DNA of 64,000 nt from Paraburkholderia sp. NMBU_R16 (GCF_013282575.1 NZ_JAAAYE010000027.1:23358-87357), one strand, 5' to 3'; shown: positions 54,714 through 63,534, counted from the first letter of the stretch. Numbers and translations: made by a program. The notes: a model not told the origin generated them from the letters alone.

Positions 54714-55604
54714 ATGGATCTGAATCTGCGGGAGATACGTGCGTTCGTAGCCGTGGCACAGACGGGCAGCTTCACGCGCGCGGCGGCCAGGCTCAATTTG
54801 TCGCAGCCGGCGTTGACGGTACAGATCCGTCGCCTCGAGGAAACGTTGGGCGCACGGCTTTTCGATCGAAACTCCCGGACTGTGACGTTGACGTCGGTGG
54901 GACGGGAGCTATTGCCGGTTCTGCATAAGTCGCTGGCGGACATGCAGCGCGTACTCGACGATGCGCGTGCGTTGGGCGACGGTTCTCGCGGTGCGGTTCG
55001 CATCGCGTGCCTGCCATCGTTTGCCGCCGGGCGGCTGCCTGCTCTGATTCGGGACTTTCGGACCGATGCGCCGCATGTCACGTTCGAGATTCGCGACGTC
55101 GTGGCCAGCATGGTCAATCAGCTCGTGAAGGCCGGCGAATTCGATCTTGGGGTGACAGGCGGTGAAATCGTGGATCCGGAGCTCGACATCCTGCACCGCG
55201 CCGAAGATCGGCTCATGGTGGTCTGCCCGCGCGGGCATCCGCTTGCGAAAAAACGACGTGTTGGCGCTTCCGATCTTGCCGGTTACTCGCTGGTATTGAC
55301 GGCTGCGGGGACCAGTGTGCGCGCGATCGTCGATGCCGCGTTCGACGAAGCCGGATGCACGCCTGACATTGCGTGCGAGCCGACCTACATGATGACCGCC
55401 GTGGCGATGGTTCGGGCGGGACTCGGCATTACGATTCTGCCCGGCTCCGCGCCGGAGATTCGTGCCGAGCGCGAGCTGGTGGGCAGGCCAATCGACGATC
55501 GTCGATTCGTCCGACCCATCGCATTGATCAAGAAGCGGGCGAGAACGTTGCCGCCCGTGGCGTTGTCGTTCGCTGACGCGCTCAAGGCGGCGCTGCGCGG
55601 GTAG
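54714..55604 (+). CDS. LysR-family transcriptional regulator
   Basis: This 296-residue regulator has the HTH at about 3-62 (LREIRAFVAVAQTGSFTRAA, LNLSQPALTVQIRRLEETLG) and a type 2 periplasmic-binding effector domain. ATG 54714 gives MDLNLREIRAF. A TTG 21 nt upstream lies inside the palindrome and is unlikely. It is divergent from the CitMHS-AtuA unit, which it probably controls in response to the transported acid. Confidence 0.92.
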   Translation: MDLNLREIRAFVAVAQTGSFTRAAARLNLSQPALTVQIRRLEETLGARLFDRNSRTVTLTSVGRELLPVLHKSLADMQRVLDDARALGDGSRGAVRIACLPSFAAGRLPALIRDFRTDAPHVTFEIRDVVASMVNQLVKAGEFDLGVTGGEIVDPELDILHRAEDRLMVVCPRGHPLAKKRRVGASDLAGYSLVLTAAGTSVRAIVDAAFDEAGCTPDIACEPTYMMTAVAMVRAGLGITILPGSAPEIRAERELVGRPIDDRRFVRPIALIKKRARTLPPVALSFADALKAALRG

Positions 55605-55628
55605 TGTCGTTCGTCGCTGCGTGCTGCG

Positions 55629-55644
55629 TGGCACATTCCCTGCT
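55629..55644 (+). promoter_or_regulatory. Sigma54-like promoter of csbD
   Basis: TGGCACATTCCCTGCT shows GG-N10-GC spacing and fits TGGCAC-N5-TTGCW with one mismatch in the -12 part. It lies 62 nt before the csbD ATG. It resembles the box upstream of zwf, including the flank CTGCTG.A.TC. Confidence 0.45.
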
Positions 55645-55705
55645 GGAGTCAAACGCGAGCCTTTCAATGGCTCCTATTTGAATCCTTTACGAAAGGGAGG
55701 GCGCG

Positions 55706-55909
55706 ATGAACAACGATATCGCTGCAGGGAAATGGAAACAGTTGGTCGGGAAGGCGAAGGCTGCGTGGGGCGAGTTGACGGACGACGAGCTGACGCAGGC
55801 CGACGGCAATGCCGAACGGCTGACGGGATTGATCCAGGAGCGATATGGCAAGACGCGCGACGAAGCGGAACTGGAAGTTCGCCGCTTCTTCGATGCGAAT
55901 CGGGATTAG
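55706..55909 (+). CDS. CsbD-family stress protein
   Basis: The 67-residue helical, charged product begins MNNDIAAGKWKQLVGKAKAA after GGGAGGG. It matches the CsbD pattern (GKWKQLVGKAKAAWGELTDD, DGNAERLTGLIQERYG). Such proteins accumulate under general stress and their biochemical role is unknown. A sigma54-like promoter lies upstream and a GC-rich hairpin 38 nt downstream, so it is probably monocistronic. Confidence 0.9.
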   Translation: MNNDIAAGKWKQLVGKAKAAWGELTDDELTQADGNAERLTGLIQERYGKTRDEAELEVRRFFDANRD

Positions 55910-55946
55910 GGGTTAGCAATCAGGACGAGCTGTAGCCGTCATGGTG

Positions 55947-55981
55947 GTCCCACGCGGCGCGCTTTGCGCGTCGCGTGGGAC
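55947..55981 (+). terminator. Long hairpin after csbD
   Basis: Arms GTCCCACGCG...CGCG and their complement pair over about 14 bp with a CTTT-centred loop and one mismatch. There is no T-tract after it. It is a probable transcription end or mRNA-stabilising structure for csbD. The rest of 55910-56147 shows no gene. Confidence 0.45.
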
Positions 55982-56147
55982 ACCGCGTGACGATGCGATT
56001 GAGCGTCGCTTTGCGGGCAGAAGCATGACTGTCCACAGGCTCGTCTAACCGATGAGCGACAACCAAGTCTGCCTTTAGTCGCAAATTTCGTATAGACGAG
56101 TATCAGCCTCTCCCCGCGTTTCAACACGTTTATACGTGGGCATCTTA

Positions 56148-57107
56148 CTAGACAGCGCGCTGCGCCTCGGAAATCCGGACGCGCCGCCCACCATCGCGCG
56201 CGATGAGCGCTACCGCGCCCAACACGCACCCCATACCCCACCACTGGGCCGCCCCGATCGACTCGTGCAGTACCACAGCGGCGAGGCCGGCCGCCGACAC
56301 GGGCACGAGAGCCGTCAACGCGCTCGCTTGCGCGCCTTCGATGCGCTGCACGCCCGCGAACCACAGCATGAAGCCAGCGACCGTCGGCACGAGCGCGTAA
56401 TACGCCACACCGGCAAGTGCAACAAGATCGACAGGGCCCGCCGAATGCGGTTCGAGAAACGCGGGAACGATCGAGAGCGCGAGGCCGCCACCCGACATCA
56501 GCGTCGATAATTGCAGCGGCGACACCGGCGTGCGCAAGCGCTTATTGAGCAGGATGAAGAAGCCCTCGCAGAACACGGCCGCTACGACAAAAAGATTGCC
56601 GACCAGCGAAGCGACCGCACCTCTCGGGGCGAGCGATCCCGCCACCTCCGCCATACCGGGCGTACCCGGTACACCGATCGTGCAAACGAACACCCCCATC
56701 GTTGCAAGCGTAACGCCCGCGATCGTCATCGGCCCAGGCCGTTCCCGCAACGCGGCCACGGCCACGAGTGCTGCGACCACCGGCATGGCCCCGGCGATGA
56801 CACCCGCATCGGTCGCTGACGTCAGCCGCATTCCGCACAGCAGGAGAACGGTATAGCCCACACTGCCAGAGGCAGCCTGGACGGCAAGCAGCACCCTCTC
56901 TCGTGCCTCGAGCCGCGGCCATCGCTCGCCGGTCAAGCGCATCGCCATGATGAATATCGGAAAAGCGATCGCGAAACGCAGCGCCGTTGCCGTGAACGGC
57001 GGCAGGCCATGCGCGATCATTTTGCTGACGACTACCGTGCTGCCGACGCCGATCATCGCCAGCGTACAAAAGAGGTACCCCATCCAACGCGAAGCCATCT
57101 GCGCCAC
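56148..57107 (-). CDS. EamA-family (DMT) exporter
   Basis: This 319-residue protein has ten hydrophobic segments in two EamA repeats (VSKMIAHGLPPFTATALRFA; GLALSIVPAFL...GVAYYALVPT). Founding member EamA exports cysteine and O-acetylserine. This gene lies 88 nt downstream of an AraC gene and an EpsC serine acetyltransferase on the same strand, so O-acetylserine or a related thiol precursor is a reasonable substrate guess. Confidence 0.88.
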   Translation of the reverse strand: MAQMASRWMGYLFCTLAMIGVGSTVVVSKMIAHGLPPFTATALRFAIAFPIFIMAMRLTGERWPRLEARERVLLAVQAASGSVGYTVLLLCGMRLTSATDAGVIAGAMPVVAALVAVAALRERPGPMTIAGVTLATMGVFVCTIGVPGTPGMAEVAGSLAPRGAVASLVGNLFVVAAVFCEGFFILLNKRLRTPVSPLQLSTLMSGGGLALSIVPAFLEPHSAGPVDLVALAGVAYYALVPTVAGFMLWFAGVQRIEGAQASALTALVPVSAAGLAAVVLHESIGAAQWWGMGCVLGAVALIARDGGRRVRISEAQRAV

Positions 57108-57195
57108 TCCGTTCTTTCAATGAATGGAATGCAGATTAGATACACACGGGAGCGTCGGTCTTGAACGAAATTGCAGCGGCTTCGGCGATGACCGA

Positions 57196-58038
57196 TTAGC
57201 CGATAGCAGCGGCAAAATTCGCCGGCGTGATCCCATAGAGGCGAACGAATGCGCGAGTCATATGGCTCTGATCGGCAAACCCCGCACCGGCTGCGGCATC
57301 GGCCAGCGCGCAGCCCGTCGCGATCAATCGACGCGCGAGCGTGACACGCCGCTGAATCAGATAGGCATGCGGGGGCAGCCCCGTCTCGCGGGCAAATTCG
57401 CGCAACAATTGAAAGCGGCTCAATCCCGCATCGGCCGCCAGCGTGGCTAGCGTCACCGTATTGGCCGGATCGTCGTCAATGCGCATGCGCGCACGCGCCA
57501 CCGCACGGGCAGCCGCATGTCCGCGCACGCCGGATCGGACAGGCACGCATACGGTCGTATGCCGCGAAATGACATCAGCCAGCAAAGCGAACACCGCCTC
57601 CTCGCCCGCGAGCCGTCCGACGTTCGACTCACCGGCAAGGGCCCCGCAATACGCGCGTTCGAATAGCGCGGCAAATCGCGCATCGCGCAGGACGGGGCGC
57701 TCGATTTCCAACGACGAGCCTGCGCGCACTTCCAAATCGCGGGCCACGTCATCCATCACGGCGGGAGAAACGTAGAGCATGTGCCAGACACGCCCCTGCT
57801 CATCGAGCGGGCTGCCGTCATGGACCTCGCCGGGATTGACCGTGATCGCATCGCCGGCGCGTGCCTCTACCGGGCCCCGCCCGCTCGACGAACGCTGTCC
57901 GCCGCGCACCACGAGACCGATACCGAACCGCTCGTGCGAATGACGCGCAAACGTTTGCGTGGTGTCCGCCGACGTCGCTTCGACTCCGTCGATCGAGGAG
58001 CGATGCATCAAAACGCGTCCGCCCCTTTTCGTTTTCAT
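57196..58038 (-). CDS. AraC-family transcriptional regulator
   Basis: This 280-residue regulator has an N-terminal cupin sensor (FARHSHERFGIGLVVRGG, AGDAITVNPGEVHDG) and a C-terminal double HTH from about 180 (VTLATLAADAGLSRFQLLREFARET; AGFADQSHMTRAFVRLYGITP, seen in blocks). The start ATG at 58038 overlaps the stop of the serine acetyltransferase gene (ATGA). An internal Met at codon 11 is also possible. It probably regulates its neighbours, particularly the EamA exporter. Confidence 0.9.
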   Translation of the reverse strand: MKTKRGGRVLMHRSSIDGVEATSADTTQTFARHSHERFGIGLVVRGGQRSSSGRGPVEARAGDAITVNPGEVHDGSPLDEQGRVWHMLYVSPAVMDDVARDLEVRAGSSLEIERPVLRDARFAALFERAYCGALAGESNVGRLAGEEAVFALLADVISRHTTVCVPVRSGVRGHAAARAVARARMRIDDDPANTVTLATLAADAGLSRFQLLREFARETGLPPHAYLIQRRVTLARRLIATGCALADAAAGAGFADQSHMTRAFVRLYGITPANFAAAIG

Positions 58039-58979
58039 TTACGTCCACGCTTGCCTGTTTCCGGTTCATCGTTGCGGCCGCCTTCGCGCACATTGCCCTG
58101 CGAAATACTGGCGCCGGGCGCCACGCTATGCGTGAGCCAGACATTTCCGCCAATGACGGCGCCGCGGCCGATCGTCACCCGCCCCAGTATCGTTGCGCCT
58201 GCGTAGATCACGACATCGTCCTCGACGATCGGATGCCGCGCATGGCCTTTCACGAGCGCACCGTCGCTACCGGAAGGGAAACTCTTCGCGCCGAGCGTCA
58301 CGGCCTGATAGAGCCGCACGCGCTCCCCGATCACAGCGGTTTCTCCGATCACGACGCCCGTGCCGTGATCGATGAAAAAGCTCGCGCCGATCTGCGCGCC
58401 GGGGTGGATATCGATGCCGGTCGCCGAGTGCGCGATCTCGTTGATGAAACGCGCAAGCAGCGGCACACCGAGCCGATGCAACGCATGCGCGAGCCGATGA
58501 TGCATGACGGCCAGCACGCCCGGGTAGCAAAGCAGGATTTCCGTAATGTGCTGCGCCGCGGGGTCCCCCGCGAACGCGGCTTGAATATCGCTGACGAGCA
58601 ACGCGCGAATGCGCGGCAACTCCGCGCCAAGCGCACGCGTGATCTCGAACGCGCGCTCGACCAACTCCAGCTCCGAAGTCTGCGCATGCTCAGGCAAGAA
58701 TCGCAAGGCCCGCCGTACCTGCTCGCATAGCAAACGCAACGTGGTTTCCAGCGTATGGCCGACGTAGTAGTCGACCGTTTCGTCAGTGAGGTCGGGCGCG
58801 CCGTAATGCGTGGGGAACATCGCCGCGCGCAGACCGTTGACGATGCCGACGATCGCCTCGCGCGAAGGCAGTTCGCGAATGCCACGAGGATGACGCGTGC
58901 GATGCAGTTCTTCGCGCGAAGCACGAAGCTCGGCGACGATCTGCTTGAGTCCCCAATGACGGGAGGACGGAGTGGACAT
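58035..58979 (-). CDS. epsC: Serine O-acetyltransferase (EpsC type)
   Basis: This 314-residue enzyme acetylates serine to O-acetylserine, the cysteine precursor. It has the longer EpsC N-terminal helical region (about 1-175) and a left-handed beta-helix with hexapeptide repeats. The catalytic DIHPGAQIGASFFIDHGTGV and VIGETAVIG, the loop TLGAKSF, and a disordered tail rich in Gly/Arg/Glu are present. It is first in an overlapping unit with an AraC regulator and an EamA exporter. That is not the usual housekeeping context. Confidence 0.92.
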   Translation of the reverse strand: MSTPSSRHWGLKQIVAELRASREELHRTRHPRGIRELPSREAIVGIVNGLRAAMFPTHYGAPDLTDETVDYYVGHTLETTLRLLCEQVRRALRFLPEHAQTSELELVERAFEITRALGAELPRIRALLVSDIQAAFAGDPAAQHITEILLCYPGVLAVMHHRLAHALHRLGVPLLARFINEIAHSATGIDIHPGAQIGASFFIDHGTGVVIGETAVIGERVRLYQAVTLGAKSFPSGSDGALVKGHARHPIVEDDVVIYAGATILGRVTIGRGAVIGGNVWLTHSVAPGASISQGNVREGGRNDEPETGKRGRK

Positions 58980-59086
58980 GATATGAAGGAACGCCGCTTG
59001 CGATGCGGCCGGGTAGTGACACTTCCGCAGAGATTACCGCGTTTTGCGAGAACGCGGCCAGCGGCCGGGCCACCCGCGACGCACCG

Positions 59087-59320
59087 TCAAACGGTCAAGC
59101 TGCTGGCATCGATCCATCGCACGGCCCAATCGCGCGCGTGCGCGATTGCCGCGGCTTCGTCGCCAAAGCGCAGTTCGGCCGGAAAAAATCGATTGGCCAC
59201 GAGCTCCCCATCGCTCGAACGTGAAATCACGACATATGGCTGGTATGCGCCATCCCCGGTCCGCGCGGGAGCGCAGTTCAGCAAATATCCGCGATGCGTG
59301 AATGCAGCGTCAGAATGCAT
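59087..59320 (-). CDS. Small Burkholderiaceae protein, WID-ending domain
   Basis: The 77-residue soluble product starts MHSDAAFTHRGYLLN at 59320. The upstream codons lack support. The core GYLLN...RFGDEAAAIAHARDWAVRWID is alike in spacing and key residues (GY, DG, RF.D, HA..WA..WID) to residues about 195-260 of the domesticated transposase protein at 37583-38584. The function is unknown. Such small proteins are common, often multi-copy, in this family of bacteria. Confidence 0.65.
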   Translation of the reverse strand: MHSDAAFTHRGYLLNCAPARTGDGAYQPYVVISRSSDGELVANRFFPAELRFGDEAAAIAHARDWAVRWIDASSLTV

Positions 59321-59967
59321 GACTCGCCTGCCTCCGATACCCTTTTTATGTACTGCTACGTACTGCTCGCCCGCCGGGCGCGTAGGCCCACAGCGCGGCG
59401 GCGAAGCAAGCGGGCAAACATGCGCTCGCATGGCCGCCCGCTCGCAGGATAGGAATCATACTCCCTCGAAAACGCCTCTTCTATGGGAAATAAATCGGTC
59501 CAGTGCGGGTGGGTGACAGCGACATGCGGCGACAGCATCCAAGCGACTGCACGAGCCGAGCGCCGGAACGAGCCTTGCTCCAGATCGCCGGCGCCAAGAC
59601 TGATCTCCGTAAATGCCGCCATGCTCACGCCCTGCTTGACGTTCCGCGCCGCTAGGCTACGATGGACAAACCACACATGCTGGCGCTAGCGCAGCTCGCA
59701 TCGGCGCGCACCGCGCGCATTGCGCGCCAATCGGCATCCGCTCGATTCGGCCTCGGTCAGGCGCTTGAATGCGGCGCTCGCATGCCTTGCGTTCGGCTAC
59801 GCGCTCGCGTGGATCGAGGTCCTACTGGAGTTCGTCGTGCTTCCCGCCCCGGAGCATGCCGCGGGCGGCGTCCCGCCGCTGCTCGCAGCTGCGATACTGC
59901 TCGCGCTGCCGATGCGCGAACGTTGCAACGTGGCGTGATTCGGCCGTATCTTTCCAAGGAGATCGAC
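59321..59967. other. Region with only weak gene candidates
   Basis: This 647-nt stretch lies between the small-protein gene and the SDR gene. On the minus strand a frame at 59356-59622 (MAAFTEISLGAG start, 88 codons) is open but has a poor ribosome site and no family. On the plus strand a 72-codon frame precedes the SDR gene (annotated separately). Otherwise nothing is recognised. Confidence 0.45.
59720..59938 (+). CDS. Possible small membrane protein upstream of SDR gene
   Basis: A 72-codon frame has two hydrophobic segments (ALACLAFGYALAWIEVLLEF and VPPLLAAAILLALP) and a basic C-terminus. The only start is TTG and no good ribosome site is seen. It ends 29 nt before the SDR gene. The hydrophobic pattern is the only support. 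Confidence 0.35.
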   Translation: MRANRHPLDSASVRRLNAALACLAFGYALAWIEVLLEFVVLPAPEHAAGGVPPLLAAAILLALPMRERCNVA

Positions 59968-60570
59968 ATGAAGATTGTTGTCATCGGCGCGTCCGGCACC
60001 ATCGGCCGTGCTGTCTGTGCGGAACTGAAACAGCGTCATGAGATCGTCGAAGTCGGGGCGACGCGCGGCGACTTCCATGTGGATGCAACCGATCTGCACA
60101 GCGTCGAGCGGCTCTTTCACGACATCGGCCGCGTGGATGCCGTCGTGACGACGATGGGACAAGTGCATTTCGGCCCGCTCGCCGAAATGACGGCCGATCA
60201 GTTCTGGATCGGCCTGCGCAACAAACTGATGGGACAAGTCAACGTCGTATTGGCGGCTCAGCATCACGTCAACGACGGCGGCTCGTTTACATTGACGAGC
60301 GGCATTCTCTCCGACGAACCAGTCCGAGGCGGCGTCAACGCCACCACCGCGAATCTCGCGCTCGAGGGTTTCGTGCGCGGCGCGGCAATCGAGTTGCCGC
60401 GCGGCATCCGGATCAATATCGTCAGCCCGACTCTGCTCGACGAATCGGTGGAAGCATACGGAGCGTACTTCAGAGGCTTCGAAACCGTCAGCGCAAAGCG
60501 CGTGGCGATTGCCTACACTCGCAGTGTCGAAGGCGCTCAGACCGGGCGCGTTTATCGCGTGGGTGGCTGA
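59968..60570 (+). CDS. Short-chain dehydrogenase/reductase-like protein without YxxxK
   Basis: AAGGAG 7 nt before ATG 59968 gives 200 residues. The Rossmann loop GASGTIG lies at 7-13, then TTMGQVHFGPLAEMT and LTSGILSDEPVRGG with a Ser in the usual catalytic place. Where the classical Tyr-x3-Lys should be, the sequence reads GGVNATTANLALEGF, so both catalytic residues are missing. The protein is also shorter than standard (about 250). It may be a non-catalytic or divergent NAD(P)-binding protein. It is convergent with the aldehyde dehydrogenase across a hairpin. Confidence 0.85.
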   Translation: MKIVVIGASGTIGRAVCAELKQRHEIVEVGATRGDFHVDATDLHSVERLFHDIGRVDAVVTTMGQVHFGPLAEMTADQFWIGLRNKLMGQVNVVLAAQHHVNDGGSFTLTSGILSDEPVRGGVNATTANLALEGFVRGAAIELPRGIRINIVSPTLLDESVEAYGAYFRGFETVSAKRVAIAYTRSVEGAQTGRVYRVGG

Positions 60571-60595
60571 GCCGATCGTCGTTCACGCCGGCTCA

Positions 60596-60632
60596 TGCAG
60601 GTAGCCGGCCCGTGATCGGGCGGCTACCTGCA
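60596..60632. terminator. Bidirectional stem-loop between convergent genes
   Basis: Arms TGCAGGTAGCCG and CGGCTACCTGCA are perfect complements over 12 bp around a 13-nt centre. It lies between the convergent SDR and aldehyde dehydrogenase stops, 14-26 nt from each, and can serve both. Confidence 0.6.
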
Positions 60633-60646
60633 GTGCGCATCGCAGC

Positions 60647-62227
60647 TCAACGACGCTCGAACGTGCCGTCCCGCAGGCGCCAGAGTCCGAGCGGATTGTC
60701 GTCCTGTACTGCTTGGGGCAACAGTGCGGGCGGCAGGTCCTGATAGCAAACCGGACGCAGGAAACGGTCGACCGCAAGCGTGCCCACAGAAGTCGATCGC
60801 GGATCCGATGTCGCCGGGAACGGGCCGCCGTGGACCATCGCGTGTGAGACCTCCACGCCTGTCGGATAACCGTTGGCCAGAATGCGGCCGGCCTTGCGTT
60901 CGAGAACCGGCAGCAGTTTGCGCGCAAGCTCGTGGTCGTCGCGCTCGAGCTGCAGCGTGGCCGTCAGTTGGCCTTCGAGATGTTCCGCGAGCTCGACCAT
61001 TTCGTCGATGTTGCGGCAAGTCACGATCAGCGACGTCGGACCGAAGATTTCATCTTCGAGCGGCGGTTGTTGCAGGAACTGCGATTGCGTCGTCGCGAAC
61101 AGCGCCGGCAATGCCGAATTCGGCGCATCGCTGGCCGCACCGACTGCAACACGCTTCACGCCTTCGACCCCACTGCGGCGCGTCACGCCGTCGCGGTACG
61201 CCGACGCGATTCCCGCCGTCAGCATCGTCTGTGCCCCCTTCTTTTCGAGCGCTTTCACCGCCGCGTCGATGAACGCTTGCGTATGCGGCCCTTCGAGTAC
61301 GACGACGAGACCCGGGTTCGTACAGAACTGGCCCACGCCGAGCGTCAGCGATTCCACGAAACCGTTCGCCGTTTCCGCTGCACGCGACGCGAGCGCGCCC
61401 GGCAATACGAACGTCGGGTTGATACTGCTCATTTCGGCGTAGACCGGGATCGGCTCGCGACGCTGGGCCGCAATCTTCATCAGTGCGATACCGCCGCCGC
61501 GCGAACCGGTGAAGCCAACGGCCTTGATAGCGGGGTGCGCGACAAGCGCTTCGCCGACTGCATTGCCCGCACCGATCACGAGCGAGAAGATGCCGGCCGG
61601 CAAGCCGCATTCCTTGACCGCCTGCGCGATGGCGCGGCCGACGAGTTCCGAGGTGCCCAGATGCGCGGGGTGCGCCTTGACGACGACGGGACAACCGGCG
61701 GCGAAAGCCGAAGCGGTGTCACCGCCCGCCACCGAGAACGCGAGCGGGAAGTTGCTCGCACCGAAGACGGCCACCGGTCCCACTGGAATCTTCTGCAACC
61801 GCAAGTCGGAGCGCGGCAGCGGCTTACGCTCGGGTTGTGCCGAGTCGAGTGTGGCGCCCAACCAGCGGCCGTCGCGCACCAGCGCGGCGAACAGCTTCAA
61901 CTGGCCGACAGTGCGGCCGCGTTCGCCCTCGAGCCGCGCCTTCGGCAACGCGGATTCGACATGCGCGCGCTCGATCAGCGCATCGCCCAGCGCCATGATC
62001 TGCTCGGCGATCGCCTCCAGGAACCGGGCGCGCTGCTCGAGCGGGGCTTGGCGAAACGGGTCGAATGCCTCACGCGCGAGCCGGCAGGCGCGATCGACGT
62101 CGTTCGCATCGCCCGCGCCGAACGCCGGCTCGATTTCCGCGTTGCGCGCCGGGTCGAACGCGCGCAGCGTGCCAGCCGTGCCGCGCACTGCGTCTGCGCC
62201 GATCAGCATGTGTCCGGTGATCTCCAT
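60647..62227 (-). CDS. Aldehyde dehydrogenase (2,5-dioxovalerate / ketoglutarate-semialdehyde type)
   Basis: From ATG 62227 (GAGGAGAG upstream) the gene gives 526 residues of the KGSADH group: [12 protein letters not shown] at the N-terminus, [29 protein letters not shown], the general-base Glu in [10 protein letters not shown] and the catalytic Cys in GQFCTNPG. It likely oxidises 2,5-dioxopentanoate to 2-oxoglutarate in sugar-acid, pentose or hydroxyproline breakdown. No pathway partners are adjacent, so the exact route is unknown. Confidence 0.92.
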   Translation of the reverse strand: MEITGHMLIGADAVRGTAGTLRAFDPARNAEIEPAFGAGDANDVDRACRLAREAFDPFRQAPLEQRARFLEAIAEQIMALGDALIERAHVESALPKARLEGERGRTVGQLKLFAALVRDGRWLGATLDSAQPERKPLPRSDLRLQKIPVGPVAVFGASNFPLAFSVAGGDTASAFAAGCPVVVKAHPAHLGTSELVGRAIAQAVKECGLPAGIFSLVIGAGNAVGEALVAHPAIKAVGFTGSRGGGIALMKIAAQRREPIPVYAEMSSINPTFVLPGALASRAAETANGFVESLTLGVGQFCTNPGLVVVLEGPHTQAFIDAAVKALEKKGAQTMLTAGIASAYRDGVTRRSGVEGVKRVAVGAASDAPNSALPALFATTQSQFLQQPPLEDEIFGPTSLIVTCRNIDEMVELAEHLEGQLTATLQLERDDHELARKLLPVLERKAGRILANGYPTGVEVSHAMVHGGPFPATSDPRSTSVGTLAVDRFLRPVCYQDLPPALLPQAVQDDNPLGLWRLRDGTFERR

Positions 62228-62631
62228 CGTCAATCTCTCCTCAACTCAGGGATGCCGGGGCCGACTGCCCCGGTTAGGGTCGCCACGACGCACACACGCG
62301 CCGTCGAAACCTACGATCTTCGCATGTTTCCGATTTTCGTGACGGACACGGAATTGGCGGATGCAAAACTGGGAGACCCGTAAAAGCTCACCCATTCAGC
62401 GTATGCGGCGTGGAAGCGGGCGCTCCCGTAAAAGCTCACCTTCGACTTGTGCCCCTGTTGTAGGGTCTGCCGCATTCGATGTGCCGATCGATCTAAAACG
62501 TTTCGCTCAGTGGCGCTAGCCGTCGCCGCTCGGGGCAAGAAACCTCATGACGGGGGACTACTCTGCCGTGCAGATCAACGTTAATCCACGGCCGTGCCGG
62601 CCAATGACCGGCGCGGCGGCAGGAGTGAACC
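62228..62631. other. Intergenic region with IS-like repeats
   Basis: These 404 nt hold two 16-bp direct repeats (see 62377-62440) and the upstream region of the 300-residue protein gene, including a good AGGAG. A short minus-strand frame across the repeats (62311-62538) is an artefact of the repeats. Confidence 0.6.
62377..62440. repeat. Paired 16-bp repeats resembling IS21-family terminal repeats
   Basis: CCCGTAAAAGCTCACC occurs at 62377-62392 and 62425-62440, a 48-bp offset. Closely spaced internal repeats of this kind are typical of IS21-family ends. No transposase gene lies next to them in the window, so this is probably a solo end or remnant. The IS21 link is from pattern memory and not proven. 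Confidence 0.55.
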
Positions 62632-63534
62632 ATGCCTCTCCGGATCGGATCGTCCCCTGCGCAGCTCGGCGATCACCACCCCGCATCGACGAAAGATGGC
62701 AAAACCCCCGGCGGGTTGCCCGCCGGCGCGCCGCGGACGGGGTTGAGCCGCGGCGACGCGGTGCTGGGGGCGCTCACGCAACGCACGAGCGCCAGCGGCG
62801 AGCGTCCCGCTGAGGGCAACGGGTCGCTGCGCCGCACGCAATCCATGAGCCGGCTGGCCGATTTTTCGCGTGTAGCGCTCGAACGGCAACGTACGTTGCC
62901 GGTGACCGCGAGAGAGCGGTCCGAAGCAGCGGCAAGCCTGCTGGTCGCGCGAGAACCTTCTCGGCCGGCGCAAAGCGAGCCCGCGTCGGCATCGGGCACG
63001 AATCCGCCGCGGCCGACGCTCGAGCCGGGTGCCGACCAGCCGAAGCCCGCTGCGCAGCAACCGAATCAATTGACGGCGGGCGGTCATGACGTTCATGGCA
63101 CTCATGCGGCAGCCGCGGCGCCCGCACCCGCGTACGGGTACCCGGTTCATTCGCCGCATTGGAGCGTGCCGGGATATCGCACGCACGTGGTGGGTGCGCA
63201 TCGGCCGATCGGCTTTTCATATGGCCACGGACGCGATGCATACGGCGGCGTCCATGCCCACGTCGGGTTTCATTATTTCGGCCGTCGACATACGGTGCGC
63301 TTTGGGTTTCCGGGTTTGACGAGCGCGTTCTTGAGCGGACTGCGCAGCGGCTTGTTCAACCCCGTCGTTTATCACGCGCCGCCATCGAGCAGCTATGCGG
63401 GCTACGGCGCGCATACCGCGCCCTACGCCGGCCATTACGTTCAGCTGCAGAGTTATTTTGGGCATGCGGGTTATGCAATCGGGTATCCGCCTTCGTATGC
63501 GATCGGTTATCCCGCGGCGCGTACGGGGCTGTGA
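62632..63534 (+). CDS. Gly/Tyr/His-rich protein of unknown function
   Basis: AGGAG is placed 6 nt before the ATG. The 300-residue product has no signal peptide. The first 145 residues are Ser/Pro/Ala/Arg rich and disorder-like (SSPAQLGDHHPASTKDG, TSASGERPAEGN). From about 155 the composition changes to Gly/Tyr/His/Pro (AYGYPVHSPHWSVPGY, GFHYFGRRHTVRFGF) with the C-terminal near-repeat YAIGYPPSYAIGYPAA. No family was recognised. The polar N-terminus is of the kind seen in type III effectors, but that is only a resemblance. It is flanked by IS21-like repeats and an IS4 transposase fragment, which suggests acquired DNA. Confidence 0.75.
   Translation: MPLRIGSSPAQLGDHHPASTKDGKTPGGLPAGAPRTGLSRGDAVLGALTQRTSASGERPAEGNGSLRRTQSMSRLADFSRVALERQRTLPVTARERSEAAASLLVAREPSRPAQSEPASASGTNPPRPTLEPGADQPKPAAQQPNQLTAGGHDVHGTHAAAAAPAPAYGYPVHSPHWSVPGYRTHVVGAHRPIGFSYGHGRDAYGGVHAHVGFHYFGRRHTVRFGFPGLTSAFLSGLRSGLFNPVVYHAPPSSSYAGYGAHTAPYAGHYVQLQSYFGHAGYAIGYPPSYAIGYPAARTGL

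Noticed and set aside
59356..59622. An 88-codon minus-strand frame
   Set aside because: Weak ribosome site and no recognisable family. Noted only in the region description.
59662..59967. In-frame N-terminal extension of the SDR gene
   Set aside because: The GASGTIG loop belongs near residue 7 and a good AAGGAG precedes the inner ATG. The extension is low-complexity.
62502..62525. TTCG-N16-GTCG resembling an hrpII box before the orphan 300-residue gene
   Set aside because: Only 7 of 8 fixed bases match, and TTCG/GTCG pairs are frequent by chance in GC-rich DNA. No type III genes are nearby.
62311..62538. A 75-codon minus-strand frame with the repeated phrase VSFYGS
   Set aside because: The peptide repeat is just the translation of the 16-bp IS-like DNA repeats. 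No ribosome site.
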